Origin: Croceivirga lutea
GTDB lineage: Bacteria; Bacteroidota; Bacteroidia; Flavobacteriales; Flavobacteriaceae
Reading direction: 5' to 3'
Assembly (NCBI RefSeq): GCF_014235875.1
Contig: NZ_JACJUK010000003.1
Span: 372,001-436,000 of the forward strand
DNA length: 64,000 nucleotides
This document shows, one piece after another, positions 24,716-33,095 of the stretch. The stretch's first letter is position 1, and every line of letters begins with the position of its first letter. The translations under genes and the position numbers were made by a program. The notes beneath the pieces were generated by a model, which saw only the letters and a program-made list of their open reading frames with translations, did no database searches and was not told the origin of the DNA.

Positions 24716-24745
24716 GGGCATTCAATTACGATTGAATGCCCTTTT
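24716..24745. terminator. Bidirectional terminator between the ECF operon and plsC
   Basis: GGGCATTCAAT (24716-24726), TACG, ATTGAATGCCC (24731-24741): a perfect 11-bp stem followed by TTTTCTTTT on the plus strand. The plsC stop codon lies inside the hairpin. Confidence 0.9.
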
Positions 24746-25475
24746 CTTTTAAGGTATTATAGATACTATTTCTCACTTCTTCTCGCAACATTCTAATATC
24801 TTCAGTTTCTAATATTGCCGTTTCTTTAAAGTTTTCTACCTGAACTGCTAAAGTTCCTGGGTAGCCACTAAAAAACTCCCATGGAAAATGTTCTTTGCAA
24901 TCCAAAAAAACGATTGGAATTACCGGTATTTTGTGCGTAATGGCAATTCTAAAAGCACCATCTTTAAATTTACCCAAAAAGACCTCTTTTTCAGGAATAC
25001 CCCCCTCTGGAAAAATACAAATACTAAGATTTTGATTTAAACGATGTTGTACTTGTTTGTATACCTCTACCCTACTTTTTAAATTATCTCTATCGACCAG
25101 AATACATACCCGCTTATAAAAAAAACCAAACAGCGGAATCTTTTCTAACTCTTTTTTTCCTACAAAAACAAACGGATTTTTACTTACGTAAAGCATTAGC
25201 ATAATATCAATCATACTAGTGTGATTGGCAACTAGCATATAGCTTTTGTTGTTTTTCATTCTTTGTTGCCATTTAATTTTTGGCCACAAACCCATACCAA
25301 AGAGAATGGGTTTAGCCCATAGGTTCCTAGCTAACCAATAAAACTGTTGGTATGTTCTTTCAGAAATAGTAGCTATAAAAAGAAAGGGTAAAAAAATAAC
25401 AATAGGCAATGCTACTAAAGTATAAAACCAAATGCGATAAACCGCTTGACCTAATTTTGTAAAAAATAACAACAC
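24726..25475 (-). CDS. plsC: 1-acyl-sn-glycerol-3-phosphate acyltransferase
   Basis: A 249-aa inner-membrane enzyme that converts lysophosphatidate to phosphatidate in phospholipid synthesis. The acyltransferase signature NHTSMID (NHx4D, about 83-89) and the glycerol-phosphate binding FPEGGIPE motif (about 155-162) are visible, with hydrophobic segments at both ends of the N-terminal third. The start is GTG at 25475. The stop lies within the terminator shared with the ECF operon. It is transcribed alone. Confidence 0.9.
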   Translation of the reverse strand: MLLFFTKLGQAVYRIWFYTLVALPIVIFLPFLFIATISERTYQQFYWLARNLWAKPILFGMGLWPKIKWQQRMKNNKSYMLVANHTSMIDIMLMLYVSKNPFVFVGKKELEKIPLFGFFYKRVCILVDRDNLKSRVEVYKQVQHRLNQNLSICIFPEGGIPEKEVFLGKFKDGAFRIAITHKIPVIPIVFLDCKEHFPWEFFSGYPGTLAVQVENFKETAILETEDIRMLREEVRNSIYNTLKEKGIQS

Positions 25476-25596
25476 TTAGCTAAAATATAATTTTTAGTAC
25501 ACTAGACTTCATGGTTGAGCATCTTAAAATACTCTTACTATAAAGTGTTTTTATAATTTTAATTGTAATGTTACATTTACACCTTAAAAGTAACGC

Positions 25597-26565
25597 ATGT
25601 CAAGAATTTTAACTGGAATTCAAAGTACTGGAACCCCCCATTTAGGTAATATTTTAGGAGCAATTATACCTGCTATTGAAATGGCAGAAGACCCTACCAA
25701 TGAGTCTTTTTTATTTATTGCAGATATGCACTCGTTAACACAAATAAAAGATGGTGAAACATTGCGCAATAACACTTATGCCACAGCAGCAACCTGGTTA
25801 GCTTTTGGCCTTGATGTTACTAAAACCGTTTTTTATCGCCAAAGTGATGTTCCTCAGGTAACTGAGTTATCTTGGTATTTAAGTTGCTTTTTCCCGTATC
25901 AGCGTTTGACATTAGCACATTCTTTCAAAGACAAAGCCGACCGCCTAGAAGATGTAAACGCCGGTTTGTTTACCTATCCAATGCTTATGGCAGCAGACAT
26001 ATTATTATATGATGCAGAAATTGTACCTGTTGGAAAAGACCAATCTCAGCATTTAGAGATGACTAGAGATGTTGCTTCTAGATTTCATACAAAATTTGGT
26101 GAAACCTTTGTTTTGCCAGAAACCAAATTGCAAGAAAGCACCATGTACGTGCCGGGTACTGATGGTGAAAAAATGAGTAAGAGCAAGGGCAACATTATCA
26201 ATTTATTTCAACCAGACAAAAAGCTTCGAAAGCAAATCATGGGTATTGTCACTGATAGTACGCCAATGGAAGAACCTAAAGACCCTGCTAAAGACAATAT
26301 TTTTGCGTTGTACAAACTATTGGGTAGTCAAGAACAAATTGAAGAGATGTCTGCGAACTATTTAGCAGGCAATTACGGGTATGGCCACGCTAAACAGGCA
26401 CTTTACGAACTCATAATTCAAAAATTTGAGGAACCAAGAGAAAAATTTGAATATTACATGAATAACCTAAATGAAGTTGAAGAAGCATTGGCCATTGGTG
26501 CAGAAAAGGCAACAAAAGTTGCTGATGAGGTATTAAAACGAGTACGAGAAAAGGTAGGTTATTAA
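25597..26565 (+). CDS. trpS: Tryptophanyl-tRNA synthetase
   Basis: A 322-aa class I aminoacyl-tRNA synthetase that charges tRNA-Trp. The HIGH-like motif is PHLGNILGA (14-22) and KMSKS is EKMSKSKGN near residue 195. The conserved DQSQHLEMTRD block is also present. It is the usual length for a bacterial TrpS. It overlaps the convergent dprA stop by 4 bases. A TACATTTA element about 20 bases before the ATG is a weak -7 match. Confidence 0.97.
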   Translation: MSRILTGIQSTGTPHLGNILGAIIPAIEMAEDPTNESFLFIADMHSLTQIKDGETLRNNTYATAATWLAFGLDVTKTVFYRQSDVPQVTELSWYLSCFFPYQRLTLAHSFKDKADRLEDVNAGLFTYPMLMAADILLYDAEIVPVGKDQSQHLEMTRDVASRFHTKFGETFVLPETKLQESTMYVPGTDGEKMSKSKGNIINLFQPDKKLRKQIMGIVTDSTPMEEPKDPAKDNIFALYKLLGSQEQIEEMSANYLAGNYGYGHAKQALYELIIQKFEEPREKFEYYMNNLNEVEEALAIGAEKATKVADEVLKRVREKVGY

Positions 26566-27662
26566 ATAGCTTCAAAAAGTTTTCCGGGTAAAGGGCGAAC
26601 AACTCCTTTTAATTCCATATTCAAAAGAGTTGAAGATACTTTAAAAATAGGCATCTTACATTCCATAGCTATAATATCTAACAGCTCTTTTCCATTAGCT
26701 TGCAAATAGTTGTAAATAGTTCTTTCAGATTCGTTCAAATCTATAAATAGCTGTTTCTGTATGGGTTTAGATTCTTCTTCTAATTTCCACCCTAGCATAT
26801 ATATTAAATCGGCAACAGAATTCAGCATATGAGCTTTTTGGTGTTTAATAAGATTATTACAGCCTTTACTGTATTTATCTGTATTTCTACCAGGTAATGC
26901 AAAAACATCTCTGTGATAACTGTGGGCAATATCTGCAGTAACCAAACTACCTCCTTTCTCTGCAGACTCCACAACAATAGTTGCCTCGCTAAGACCTGCA
27001 ATTACTCTGTTCCGTTTTAAAAAATTCTCGCGGTCAGGATTACTGGTACTCCAGAACTCAGTAAAAAAACCACCATTTTCTTCAACCTTCGTTACATATT
27101 TTTGATGTACTTTAGGGTAAATCTGGTTTAACCCATGGGCTAAACAACCAATGGTTTGTAAATTATTTTCCATGGCCATACGATGAGCATAAATATCTAC
27201 TCCGTATGCAAAACCACTAACGATTATAGGATTTAACGGTGCAATTTCTGATATAAATTCTTCTAAAAAAGCTTGACCGTAAGATGTCATATTACGTGTA
27301 CCAACAATACTTATTATTTTCTTGTTTGGGATAGAAATACGCCCCCGTTGAAAAAGCAAAATAGGTGCATCTATACAATGTTTAAGATTCTTAGGATAGT
27401 GGCTATCTTTAAAATAAGAATATTCAATTTTGTTTGTAGTAATATAATCATACTCCTTTTCCGCCGCATCTAAAAACTCGGTGTTAAAGAGTTGCGATAG
27501 CTTAACTGTGCCAATTCCATCAATTTTATTTAAACTAGTTATTTTTTCTTCAAAAATGGCTGTAGCACTACCACAACGCTCTAGAAGTTTTTTAGCATTG
27601 ACATCTCCGATATTCGGAATTTTCTGAAGCCGAAGTAAGTTAATTAACTCTTCACTTTTCAT
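26562..27662 (-). CDS. dprA: DNA processing protein DprA
   Basis: A 366-aa protein that loads RecA on incoming single-stranded DNA in natural transformation. An N-terminal helix-hairpin-helix or SAM-like region (about 1-60, KIPNIGDVNAKKLLERCG) precedes the Rossmann-like DprA fold (about 75-285) with GTRNMTSYG, VSGFAYGVDIYAHRMA and the KGGSLVTADIA and ALPGR stretches. A C-terminal winged helix covers about 300-366. The ATG at 27662 is preferred over a TTG four codons upstream. Convergent with trpS. Confidence 0.93.
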   Translation of the reverse strand: MKSEELINLLRLQKIPNIGDVNAKKLLERCGSATAIFEEKITSLNKIDGIGTVKLSQLFNTEFLDAAEKEYDYITTNKIEYSYFKDSHYPKNLKHCIDAPILLFQRGRISIPNKKIISIVGTRNMTSYGQAFLEEFISEIAPLNPIIVSGFAYGVDIYAHRMAMENNLQTIGCLAHGLNQIYPKVHQKYVTKVEENGGFFTEFWSTSNPDRENFLKRNRVIAGLSEATIVVESAEKGGSLVTADIAHSYHRDVFALPGRNTDKYSKGCNNLIKHQKAHMLNSVADLIYMLGWKLEEESKPIQKQLFIDLNESERTIYNYLQANGKELLDIIAMECKMPIFKVSSTLLNMELKGVVRPLPGKLFEAI

Positions 27663-27768
27663 GGTTCTACTCAAATGTTAATAGATTCTATAATATTACT
27701 GCAATAATGTTAATAAAATTTAGGCAAGTAGTTTTTACCAAAGTTTAATTTTTTAAATATTTGCCGTT

Positions 27769-28725
27769 ATGCGAATGGAGCTCTATATAGTGGAATTGCT
27801 TTACAGATATAATTGTGTAATTGTACCTGAGTTAGGAGCGTTTTTAACTAACACAGCATCAGCGGTTATTGAAGCTGACACCAAATTAATTACACCCCCA
27901 ACAAAGAAAATTGCTTTTAATGAGCAATTATCTAAAAATGACGGACTACTCGTTTCTTACATTGCTAAAGTAAAGCGTTTGCCTTATGATGATATGTTAG
28001 AACAAGTATTAATTACCTCTAATACTTGGAAAGAGAAAATGCTTGCTGGTGAAAAACTTCAATTAGAAGGTATTGGCCAATTGGGAATGAATGCTTCAAA
28101 AAAGATTGAGTTTACACCAGAAAACCAGCATAACTATTTACTTTCTTCCTTTGGTTTTGTCCCCGTATCTGCAACTCCAATTAACCGTGAAACTTTAAAA
28201 GCTGAAGTTGAACAATTAGAAAGTAAGGCTCCACTTAAATTCACCCCTGAAAGACGAAAAAAATCAACTTTTATTCCTTGGGCAAAATATGCTGCATTAG
28301 TTTTATTAACTGCCACAATTGGAACTACAGGATACTTGATTTCAGAGAGGTATAAAGAGACTGATGTATTAGTTCAAGAACAAGTTGATAATGAAGTTGT
28401 AAAATACATACAAGAGGCAACTTTCTTTGATAATGACCCATTGACATTTCCTGCATTAAAAATAAAAGTTGAGAAAAAGGAAGATGAACCTAAGGGGCCT
28501 CGTTATTATATTATCGCAGGAGCTTTTAGAGAAAAAACAAACGCAGACAAAAAAATAAACCAACTAGAAAACAAAGGATTTAAGGCTGAATATGCAGGCG
28601 AAAATAGGTTTGGTCTACACCAAGTAGCATTTGCAGGTTACGCATCTAAAAAAGAAGCCTTACAAAATCTTAGAAGTATTAAAAGAACTGTTTCTTCTGA
28701 CGCTTGGTTACTTGCCACCAAATAA
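27769..28725 (+). CDS. HU-CCDC81 and SPOR domain membrane protein
   Basis: A 318-aa protein peculiar to Bacteroidota. Two HU-like domains fill about 1-60 and 65-135 (the IVPELGAFLTN and LEGIGQLGMN blocks), a domain pair known as CCDC81-type prokaryotic HU. A transmembrane helix follows at about 168-188, and a periplasmic SPOR domain (about 243-318, RYYIIAGAFREKTNADKKI...) that in other proteins binds denuded septal glycan. The topology is thus HU domains in the cytoplasm and SPOR in the periplasm. A link between nucleoid and division site is inferred. A second ATG two codons in is an alternative start. Confidence 0.85.
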   Translation: MRMELYIVELLYRYNCVIVPELGAFLTNTASAVIEADTKLITPPTKKIAFNEQLSKNDGLLVSYIAKVKRLPYDDMLEQVLITSNTWKEKMLAGEKLQLEGIGQLGMNASKKIEFTPENQHNYLLSSFGFVPVSATPINRETLKAEVEQLESKAPLKFTPERRKKSTFIPWAKYAALVLLTATIGTTGYLISERYKETDVLVQEQVDNEVVKYIQEATFFDNDPLTFPALKIKVEKKEDEPKGPRYYIIAGAFREKTNADKKINQLENKGFKAEYAGENRFGLHQVAFAGYASKKEALQNLRSIKRTVSSDAWLLATK

Positions 28726-28761
28726 GCGTTTATTCTTTAGGTTTTAGCTAGAAAGACACAA

Positions 28762-28769
28762 TATCTTTG
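28762..28769 (+). promoter_or_regulatory. TAnnTTTG -7 element of the thioesterase gene
   Basis: TATCTTTG matches the consensus fully and lies 14 bases before the ATG at 28784. No clear -33 TTG is visible. Confidence 0.5.
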
Positions 28770-28783
28770 TAAAAAATATTCAG

Positions 28784-29299
28784 ATGCACACAAAGACACC
28801 AAGTGAGTCTAGAACGGTTATGACAGATATGGTTCTACCCAGTGAAACCAACCCATTAAATAATCTTTTTGGAGGAGAACTTCTTGCTCGTATGGATAGA
28901 GCGGCGAGTATTGCCGCAAGACGCCATAGCAGAAGAATAACGGTTACCGCATCTGTAAATCATGTTGCATTTAATAGGTCTGTTCCTTTAGGAAGCGTTG
29001 TAACTGTAGAAGCAGCGGTTTCTAGGGCATTTAGAACATCAATGGAAATCTATATTGATGTTTGGATGGAAGACAGAATTAGTGGTGAAAAAGTAAAAGC
29101 AAATGAGGCTATATACACTTTTGTAGCTGTTGACGAGCAAGGCACACCAACCGAAGTTCCTGGTTTAGAACCAGAATCTACATTAGAAAAAGAACGTTAT
29201 GCCGCAGCATTACGTAGAAAACAATTGAGTTTGGTACTAGCAGGTAAAATGCAGCCTAATGACGCTACAGAGCTTAAAGCATTATTCATTAAAAACTAA
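28784..29299 (+). CDS. Acyl-CoA thioesterase, hotdog fold
   Basis: A 171-aa cytoplasmic thioesterase that hydrolyses acyl-CoA to free acid and CoA, of the YciA/BFIT-type hotdog group. The NPLNNLFGGELLARMDRAASIAA helix with its conserved Asn, Gly-Gly and Asp, and the following TASVNHVAFNRSVPLG strand, are the family signature. The substrate chain length cannot be told. It overlaps the convergent aldo/keto reductase gene by 4 bases. Confidence 0.88.
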   Translation: MHTKTPSESRTVMTDMVLPSETNPLNNLFGGELLARMDRAASIAARRHSRRITVTASVNHVAFNRSVPLGSVVTVEAAVSRAFRTSMEIYIDVWMEDRISGEKVKANEAIYTFVAVDEQGTPTEVPGLEPESTLEKERYAAALRRKQLSLVLAGKMQPNDATELKALFIKN

Positions 29300-30132
29300 A
29301 AATCAAAATTATCTGGGTCGGGTCCAAACCGTTGACCTTTGTGAAGGTCATCGATGGTTTGCATATCTTCCGAAGAAATCTCAAAATCAAAAATTTGGGC
29401 ATTTGCTATAATTCGTTCTTTCTTTGAAGATTTTGGAATGGTAACCACCCCTTTTTGAAGATCCCATCGCAATACCAATTGCGCTATGGTTTTACGGTAC
29501 TTTTTAGCCAATTGTTTGAACTCATCCATTTCAAATATCTTCCCTTGCATCATTGGAGACCAAGCTTCATATTGAATTTTGTGTGCTTTACAGAAATCTA
29601 ACAGTTCTTGTTGAACTAAGTAAGGGTGAAACTCCATTTGATTAACCATAGGTACTACCTGCGCTTGAGGAAGCAAATCTTCTAAATGATGCCGTAAAAA
29701 ATTACTAACCCCAATGCTTTTAGCCTTACCTTGCGCATACAAGTGTTCCAGTGCTTTCCAAGTTTCTTTATACTTGCCCGCCACTGGCCAATGAATGAGG
29801 TATAAATCTAGATAATCTAGCCCTAGCCGTTCTAAACTTTTATCAAATGCTTTTAAAGTGGAATCATACCCTTGGTCAGCATTCCAAACTTTACTTACCA
29901 CAAATATGTCTTCTCTTGCTACTTCACTTTGGCGAATACCTTCACCTACACCCTCTTCATTTTTATAAATTGCGGCGGTATCAATATGACGATAACCACT
30001 TTCTAATGCCCATTTAACAGCATTTATTACCTCAGAACCATCTTGTGAAAGATAAACTCCTAAACCAAAATAGGGCATTTTAACTCCATTATGTAATGTA
30101 AATGTTCCTTGTAAATTAGTTAGCTCTTCCAT
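29296..30132 (-). CDS. Aldo/keto reductase
   Basis: A 278-aa NADPH-dependent TIM-barrel oxidoreductase that reduces aldehydes and ketones. The catalytic tetrad falls in GYRHIDTAAIYKNE (Asp and Tyr), VVSKVWN (Lys) and YLIHWPV (His). The cofactor-binding IPKSSKKERIIANAQIFDF end is present. Closest in character to the 2,5-diketo-gluconate reductase group; the physiological substrate is unknown. It begins 3 bases after the EnvC-like gene, so it is the last gene of the envelope operon. Confidence 0.9.
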   Translation of the reverse strand: MEELTNLQGTFTLHNGVKMPYFGLGVYLSQDGSEVINAVKWALESGYRHIDTAAIYKNEEGVGEGIRQSEVAREDIFVVSKVWNADQGYDSTLKAFDKSLERLGLDYLDLYLIHWPVAGKYKETWKALEHLYAQGKAKSIGVSNFLRHHLEDLLPQAQVVPMVNQMEFHPYLVQQELLDFCKAHKIQYEAWSPMMQGKIFEMDEFKQLAKKYRKTIAQLVLRWDLQKGVVTIPKSSKKERIIANAQIFDFEISSEDMQTIDDLHKGQRFGPDPDNFDF

Positions 30133-30135
30133 AAT

Positions 30136-31353
30136 TTATAATCTATAAATCCATTCTTCCGGATTAAGTTTTGTGGTGTTTTGGTATAAGTAAAACTTAA
30201 GTTTAGTAGAATTGTTTGTAGGATTGGTATATACTTCACCCAATGGTTCATTCAGGGCTATCTTATCGCCCTTTTCAACATAAACTTCTGAAAGATTAAG
30301 ATAAAAACTTATATAATCTCCGTGTCTAACATAAACTCCTTTAATTCCTCTTCTATTGGTATAAATGGTCATTACTTCTCCTTGAAAAATGGCACGAACT
30401 TTTTCTCCTTTTTCCGTTGCTATGGTAACCCCATTATTTAAATGCTTAATTCCAGGATAAACTTTGTCTGCATAAACACCATAACCCTGACTTTTAACGC
30501 CTTTTTCAACCGGCCAATTGAGTTTACCCTTGTTTGCAGAAAAGTTATCAGCTAGCGCCCTAGACTCAGGAGTTAAAGTGAAGGATGTTTTACTAGAACT
30601 ACCCGTTTTTTTATTGCTTGATGCAATAGCACTCCTAATTAACCTGTCTATTTCTTTATCGATTCTCCTTTCTTCTCGCTTACGTGCTTCAATTTGAGCA
30701 ACGTATTTACTTTCATTTACTTTGATAGTTGCCAGCAATGCTTTTTGAGCCGCTATTTCTTTGGTTAATTCATCTTTCTGAACGCGATTTTCATTAAGTA
30801 GTTGTTCTTTTGTCTTGCGCTGGGCAACAAGTTCTTTGTTTAGACCTATTAATTCCTGAGCACTTATAGCAATTTCTTCACCTTGCTTTTTCCTAAACTT
30901 TGTGTATTGGTTTAAATATTGTAATCGCTTATATGCTTGCCAAAAACCATCTGAAGAAAGTAAAAATAACAATCGGTTTTGTTGATTTTTATTCTGATAT
31001 GATTTTTGAATCATCTCTGCATAATCATTCTTTAAAACGTTAAGCTCTTCTCTCAACCTACTAATTTTTCTAATGTTGGTGTTAATCTGCCGGTTTAGTA
31101 AATTGCTTTGTTGATTGGTTACACGTATTAATTCTTGGCTAACATTAATTTTTTGATCTAAGCCTTCAACCTGTTCCAACACATTGCCTTTTTCCTTCTT
31201 AGTATTTGCTAAAAGTTTGTTTATTTGGGCACGCTCTTGCTGTAGTCTGCGTTTTTTAGCTTCTAGTGCTTGTTGTTCTCCACTTTGTGCAGAAAGTATA
31301 CCCGCCCATGATAGGAGTAGGATTGTTAGTAGTTGCTTTAGATTTGTTGGCAT
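30136..31353 (-). CDS. EnvC-like murein hydrolase activator (degenerate LytM)
   Basis: A 405-aa periplasmic protein. A signal peptide (about 1-22) is followed by a long coiled coil (about 24-240) and a C-terminal LytM/M23 domain (about 290-405). The zinc-binding residues of active M23 peptidases are missing: the HxxxD, HxH and HLHFE motifs read HLNNGV, YLNLSEV and KLKFYLY. That matches EnvC/NlpD-type activators of amidases rather than an enzyme. It sits between a DUF4292 lipoprotein and the aldo/keto reductase with 3-base spacers. Confidence 0.9.
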   Translation of the reverse strand: MPTNLKQLLTILLLSWAGILSAQSGEQQALEAKKRRLQQERAQINKLLANTKKEKGNVLEQVEGLDQKINVSQELIRVTNQQSNLLNRQINTNIRKISRLREELNVLKNDYAEMIQKSYQNKNQQNRLLFLLSSDGFWQAYKRLQYLNQYTKFRKKQGEEIAISAQELIGLNKELVAQRKTKEQLLNENRVQKDELTKEIAAQKALLATIKVNESKYVAQIEARKREERRIDKEIDRLIRSAIASSNKKTGSSSKTSFTLTPESRALADNFSANKGKLNWPVEKGVKSQGYGVYADKVYPGIKHLNNGVTIATEKGEKVRAIFQGEVMTIYTNRRGIKGVYVRHGDYISFYLNLSEVYVEKGDKIALNEPLGEVYTNPTNNSTKLKFYLYQNTTKLNPEEWIYRL

Positions 31354-31356
31354 AGA

Positions 31357-32139
31357 TTACTCTAATTCAATTTTTTTAAAACCACTTGGTACTTTATAGG
31401 GAAAATTAAGCTCTTGATTAAATTCTAAATTCTTATAATCTACTGCTACTTTAATGTTTTTATCGCCAGATACAGCATCTATTTTGACGTTTTCGGGAAC
31501 TACCTTGTTTGAAACAGTTTGGTATTGATAATTAGCATTAAACATACCACCTTTTAACGGTTGAGAAACTACTTGAGATGCAATTTTAAAATGTACTGGC
31601 TCTAACAAAAACTTTATTTTATATATATCATTAAAAGTTTTAGGCTGCAAAACGTAGGAGTTGTCTTCTACAGTTTGATTGTACTTATCATCTCTTAAAT
31701 CTAAAATAGCATTACCCAACATAACGTTTTGAAGTTTTTCAAAATCAATATCTGTTCCCAATAGCCCACTTAAGTATTCAAACTCTCCTTCAAAATACTC
31801 ATTATCTAATTTATTAAAAAACTCAACTTTTGTAGGGGTTATTTTTGCTTTAATTACATTAAAAGGGGCACTTAACCAAATCACCTCATCCTTTTTCATT
31901 CTAAAACTAACCCTAACATTTTGTCTAATATCACCATCATCATAATCAATTTTAAAACTACCTCTAAGGGTTGTAAATTCTATGTGATTATTATAATGAT
32001 TTTGAATTGTTTTTTTAACAGATAGCTTAGGGTTTACCTCACCCGTTACTATACCCTTTGTTGGTTTACAAGAAGATAGTAATACAAATGAAACAAGTAA
32101 AACTACTAAGGCTCTACCAATTCTATGAAATTTAACCAT
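31357..32139 (-). CDS. DUF4292 family lipoprotein
   Basis: A 260-aa outer-envelope lipoprotein with lipobox LLSSC (C24). The body is beta-rich, in the manner of LolA/LolB-like half-barrels, with the block SFRMKKDEVIWLSAPFNVIKAKITP typical of DUF4292. A role in lipid or lipoprotein handling is inferred from the fold alone. It lies 2 bases after the TPR gene and 3 bases before the EnvC-like gene. Confidence 0.85.
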   Translation of the reverse strand: MVKFHRIGRALVVLLVSFVLLSSCKPTKGIVTGEVNPKLSVKKTIQNHYNNHIEFTTLRGSFKIDYDDGDIRQNVRVSFRMKKDEVIWLSAPFNVIKAKITPTKVEFFNKLDNEYFEGEFEYLSGLLGTDIDFEKLQNVMLGNAILDLRDDKYNQTVEDNSYVLQPKTFNDIYKIKFLLEPVHFKIASQVVSQPLKGGMFNANYQYQTVSNKVVPENVKIDAVSGDKNIKVAVDYKNLEFNQELNFPYKVPSGFKKIELE

Positions 32140-32141
32140 GT

Positions 32142-33083
32142 TTATAAACCAGATTTTAGCTTACTAAGGTACTCATTTGCTTTAGATGCATTGCCTAATT
32201 TAGTATAGGCATCAGCAAGTTCTTCATAAATTGAAGTAGTTAAAAGTGTAGGTTCAAATAAAAAATCTAGTCCGGATTGCAAAACTTCGATTGCTTTATT
32301 AGCATTTCCTGTATTATTAAGTGCAACACCATAAGCATAGTAAAAATAGGGTTGTAAAGGATAACGTTCCACAGCATCTGCAGCTTTGATTTGCAACTTT
32401 TTAAATTCTTTGGAGGCAATTAATGTTTCAAATTCAATTTTTAAAACCTCAGCAGGATTTTCACTTACTACTTTTTCTGAAACAATATCTTCTTCAATTA
32501 TACTACTGCGTTTGTTAGCTTTAGTTGTGTCTTCAATTTTAGAAAGAAGCTGATTTTTAAAACTTTTATTAGTAATACCATTTAGTATTTTTTTAGAATC
32601 AGCATACTTTTCTTGTTTATAATAAATCAAAGCTAAGTTCTGCTGGAGCTTTTGATTGGTAAACGGAATTTGTTCTTTGATACGTTCAATAGGGTTGTTC
32701 AGTTCTTCTAAAACAGTTACCAGGGTATTTAAAAACCAATAATTTTCAGGTTCTGCTGCAACTGCCTCTAATGCCGACTTCTGAGCTTCTATAGCATTTT
32801 TATCGGCAAGGTATGTTTTAGCTAACTCGTGATTTATGGTTGCGTCTTGTTTTTGTAAGAGTTTACACTCTAAAAATAAATTAATGGCACGATCATAGTT
32901 TTGAATGCTCTTTTGTTTTAGTGCTTCGAAAAAGAGGTCTTGAAACTTATCTGTATATTCTTCTAAAAACACCTCAGCACTTTCCTCTTCTTCAATGGTA
33001 TTAGAAGGTGATTCTTGAGCATATAAAAAGGCTACAGCATTTAGTGATATTGTTAACCAAAAAACTGTAGCCTTTTTTATCAT
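32142..33083 (-). CDS. Exported tetratricopeptide repeat protein
   Basis: A 313-aa protein with a signal peptide (about 1-22) and at least five TPR-like helical pairs (for example SIQNYDRAINLFLECKLLQ, AIEAQKSALEAVAAEPENY, NANKAIEVLQSGLDFLFEP, AYTKLGNASKANEYLSKL). It is probably a periplasmic scaffold. It precedes DUF4292 by 2 bases and follows the nucleotidyltransferase by 12, which places it with cell-envelope assembly functions. Confidence 0.85.
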   Translation of the reverse strand: MIKKATVFWLTISLNAVAFLYAQESPSNTIEEEESAEVFLEEYTDKFQDLFFEALKQKSIQNYDRAINLFLECKLLQKQDATINHELAKTYLADKNAIEAQKSALEAVAAEPENYWFLNTLVTVLEELNNPIERIKEQIPFTNQKLQQNLALIYYKQEKYADSKKILNGITNKSFKNQLLSKIEDTTKANKRSSIIEEDIVSEKVVSENPAEVLKIEFETLIASKEFKKLQIKAADAVERYPLQPYFYYAYGVALNNTGNANKAIEVLQSGLDFLFEPTLLTTSIYEELADAYTKLGNASKANEYLSKLKSGL

Positions 33084-33095
33084 TTTATCTATTTT

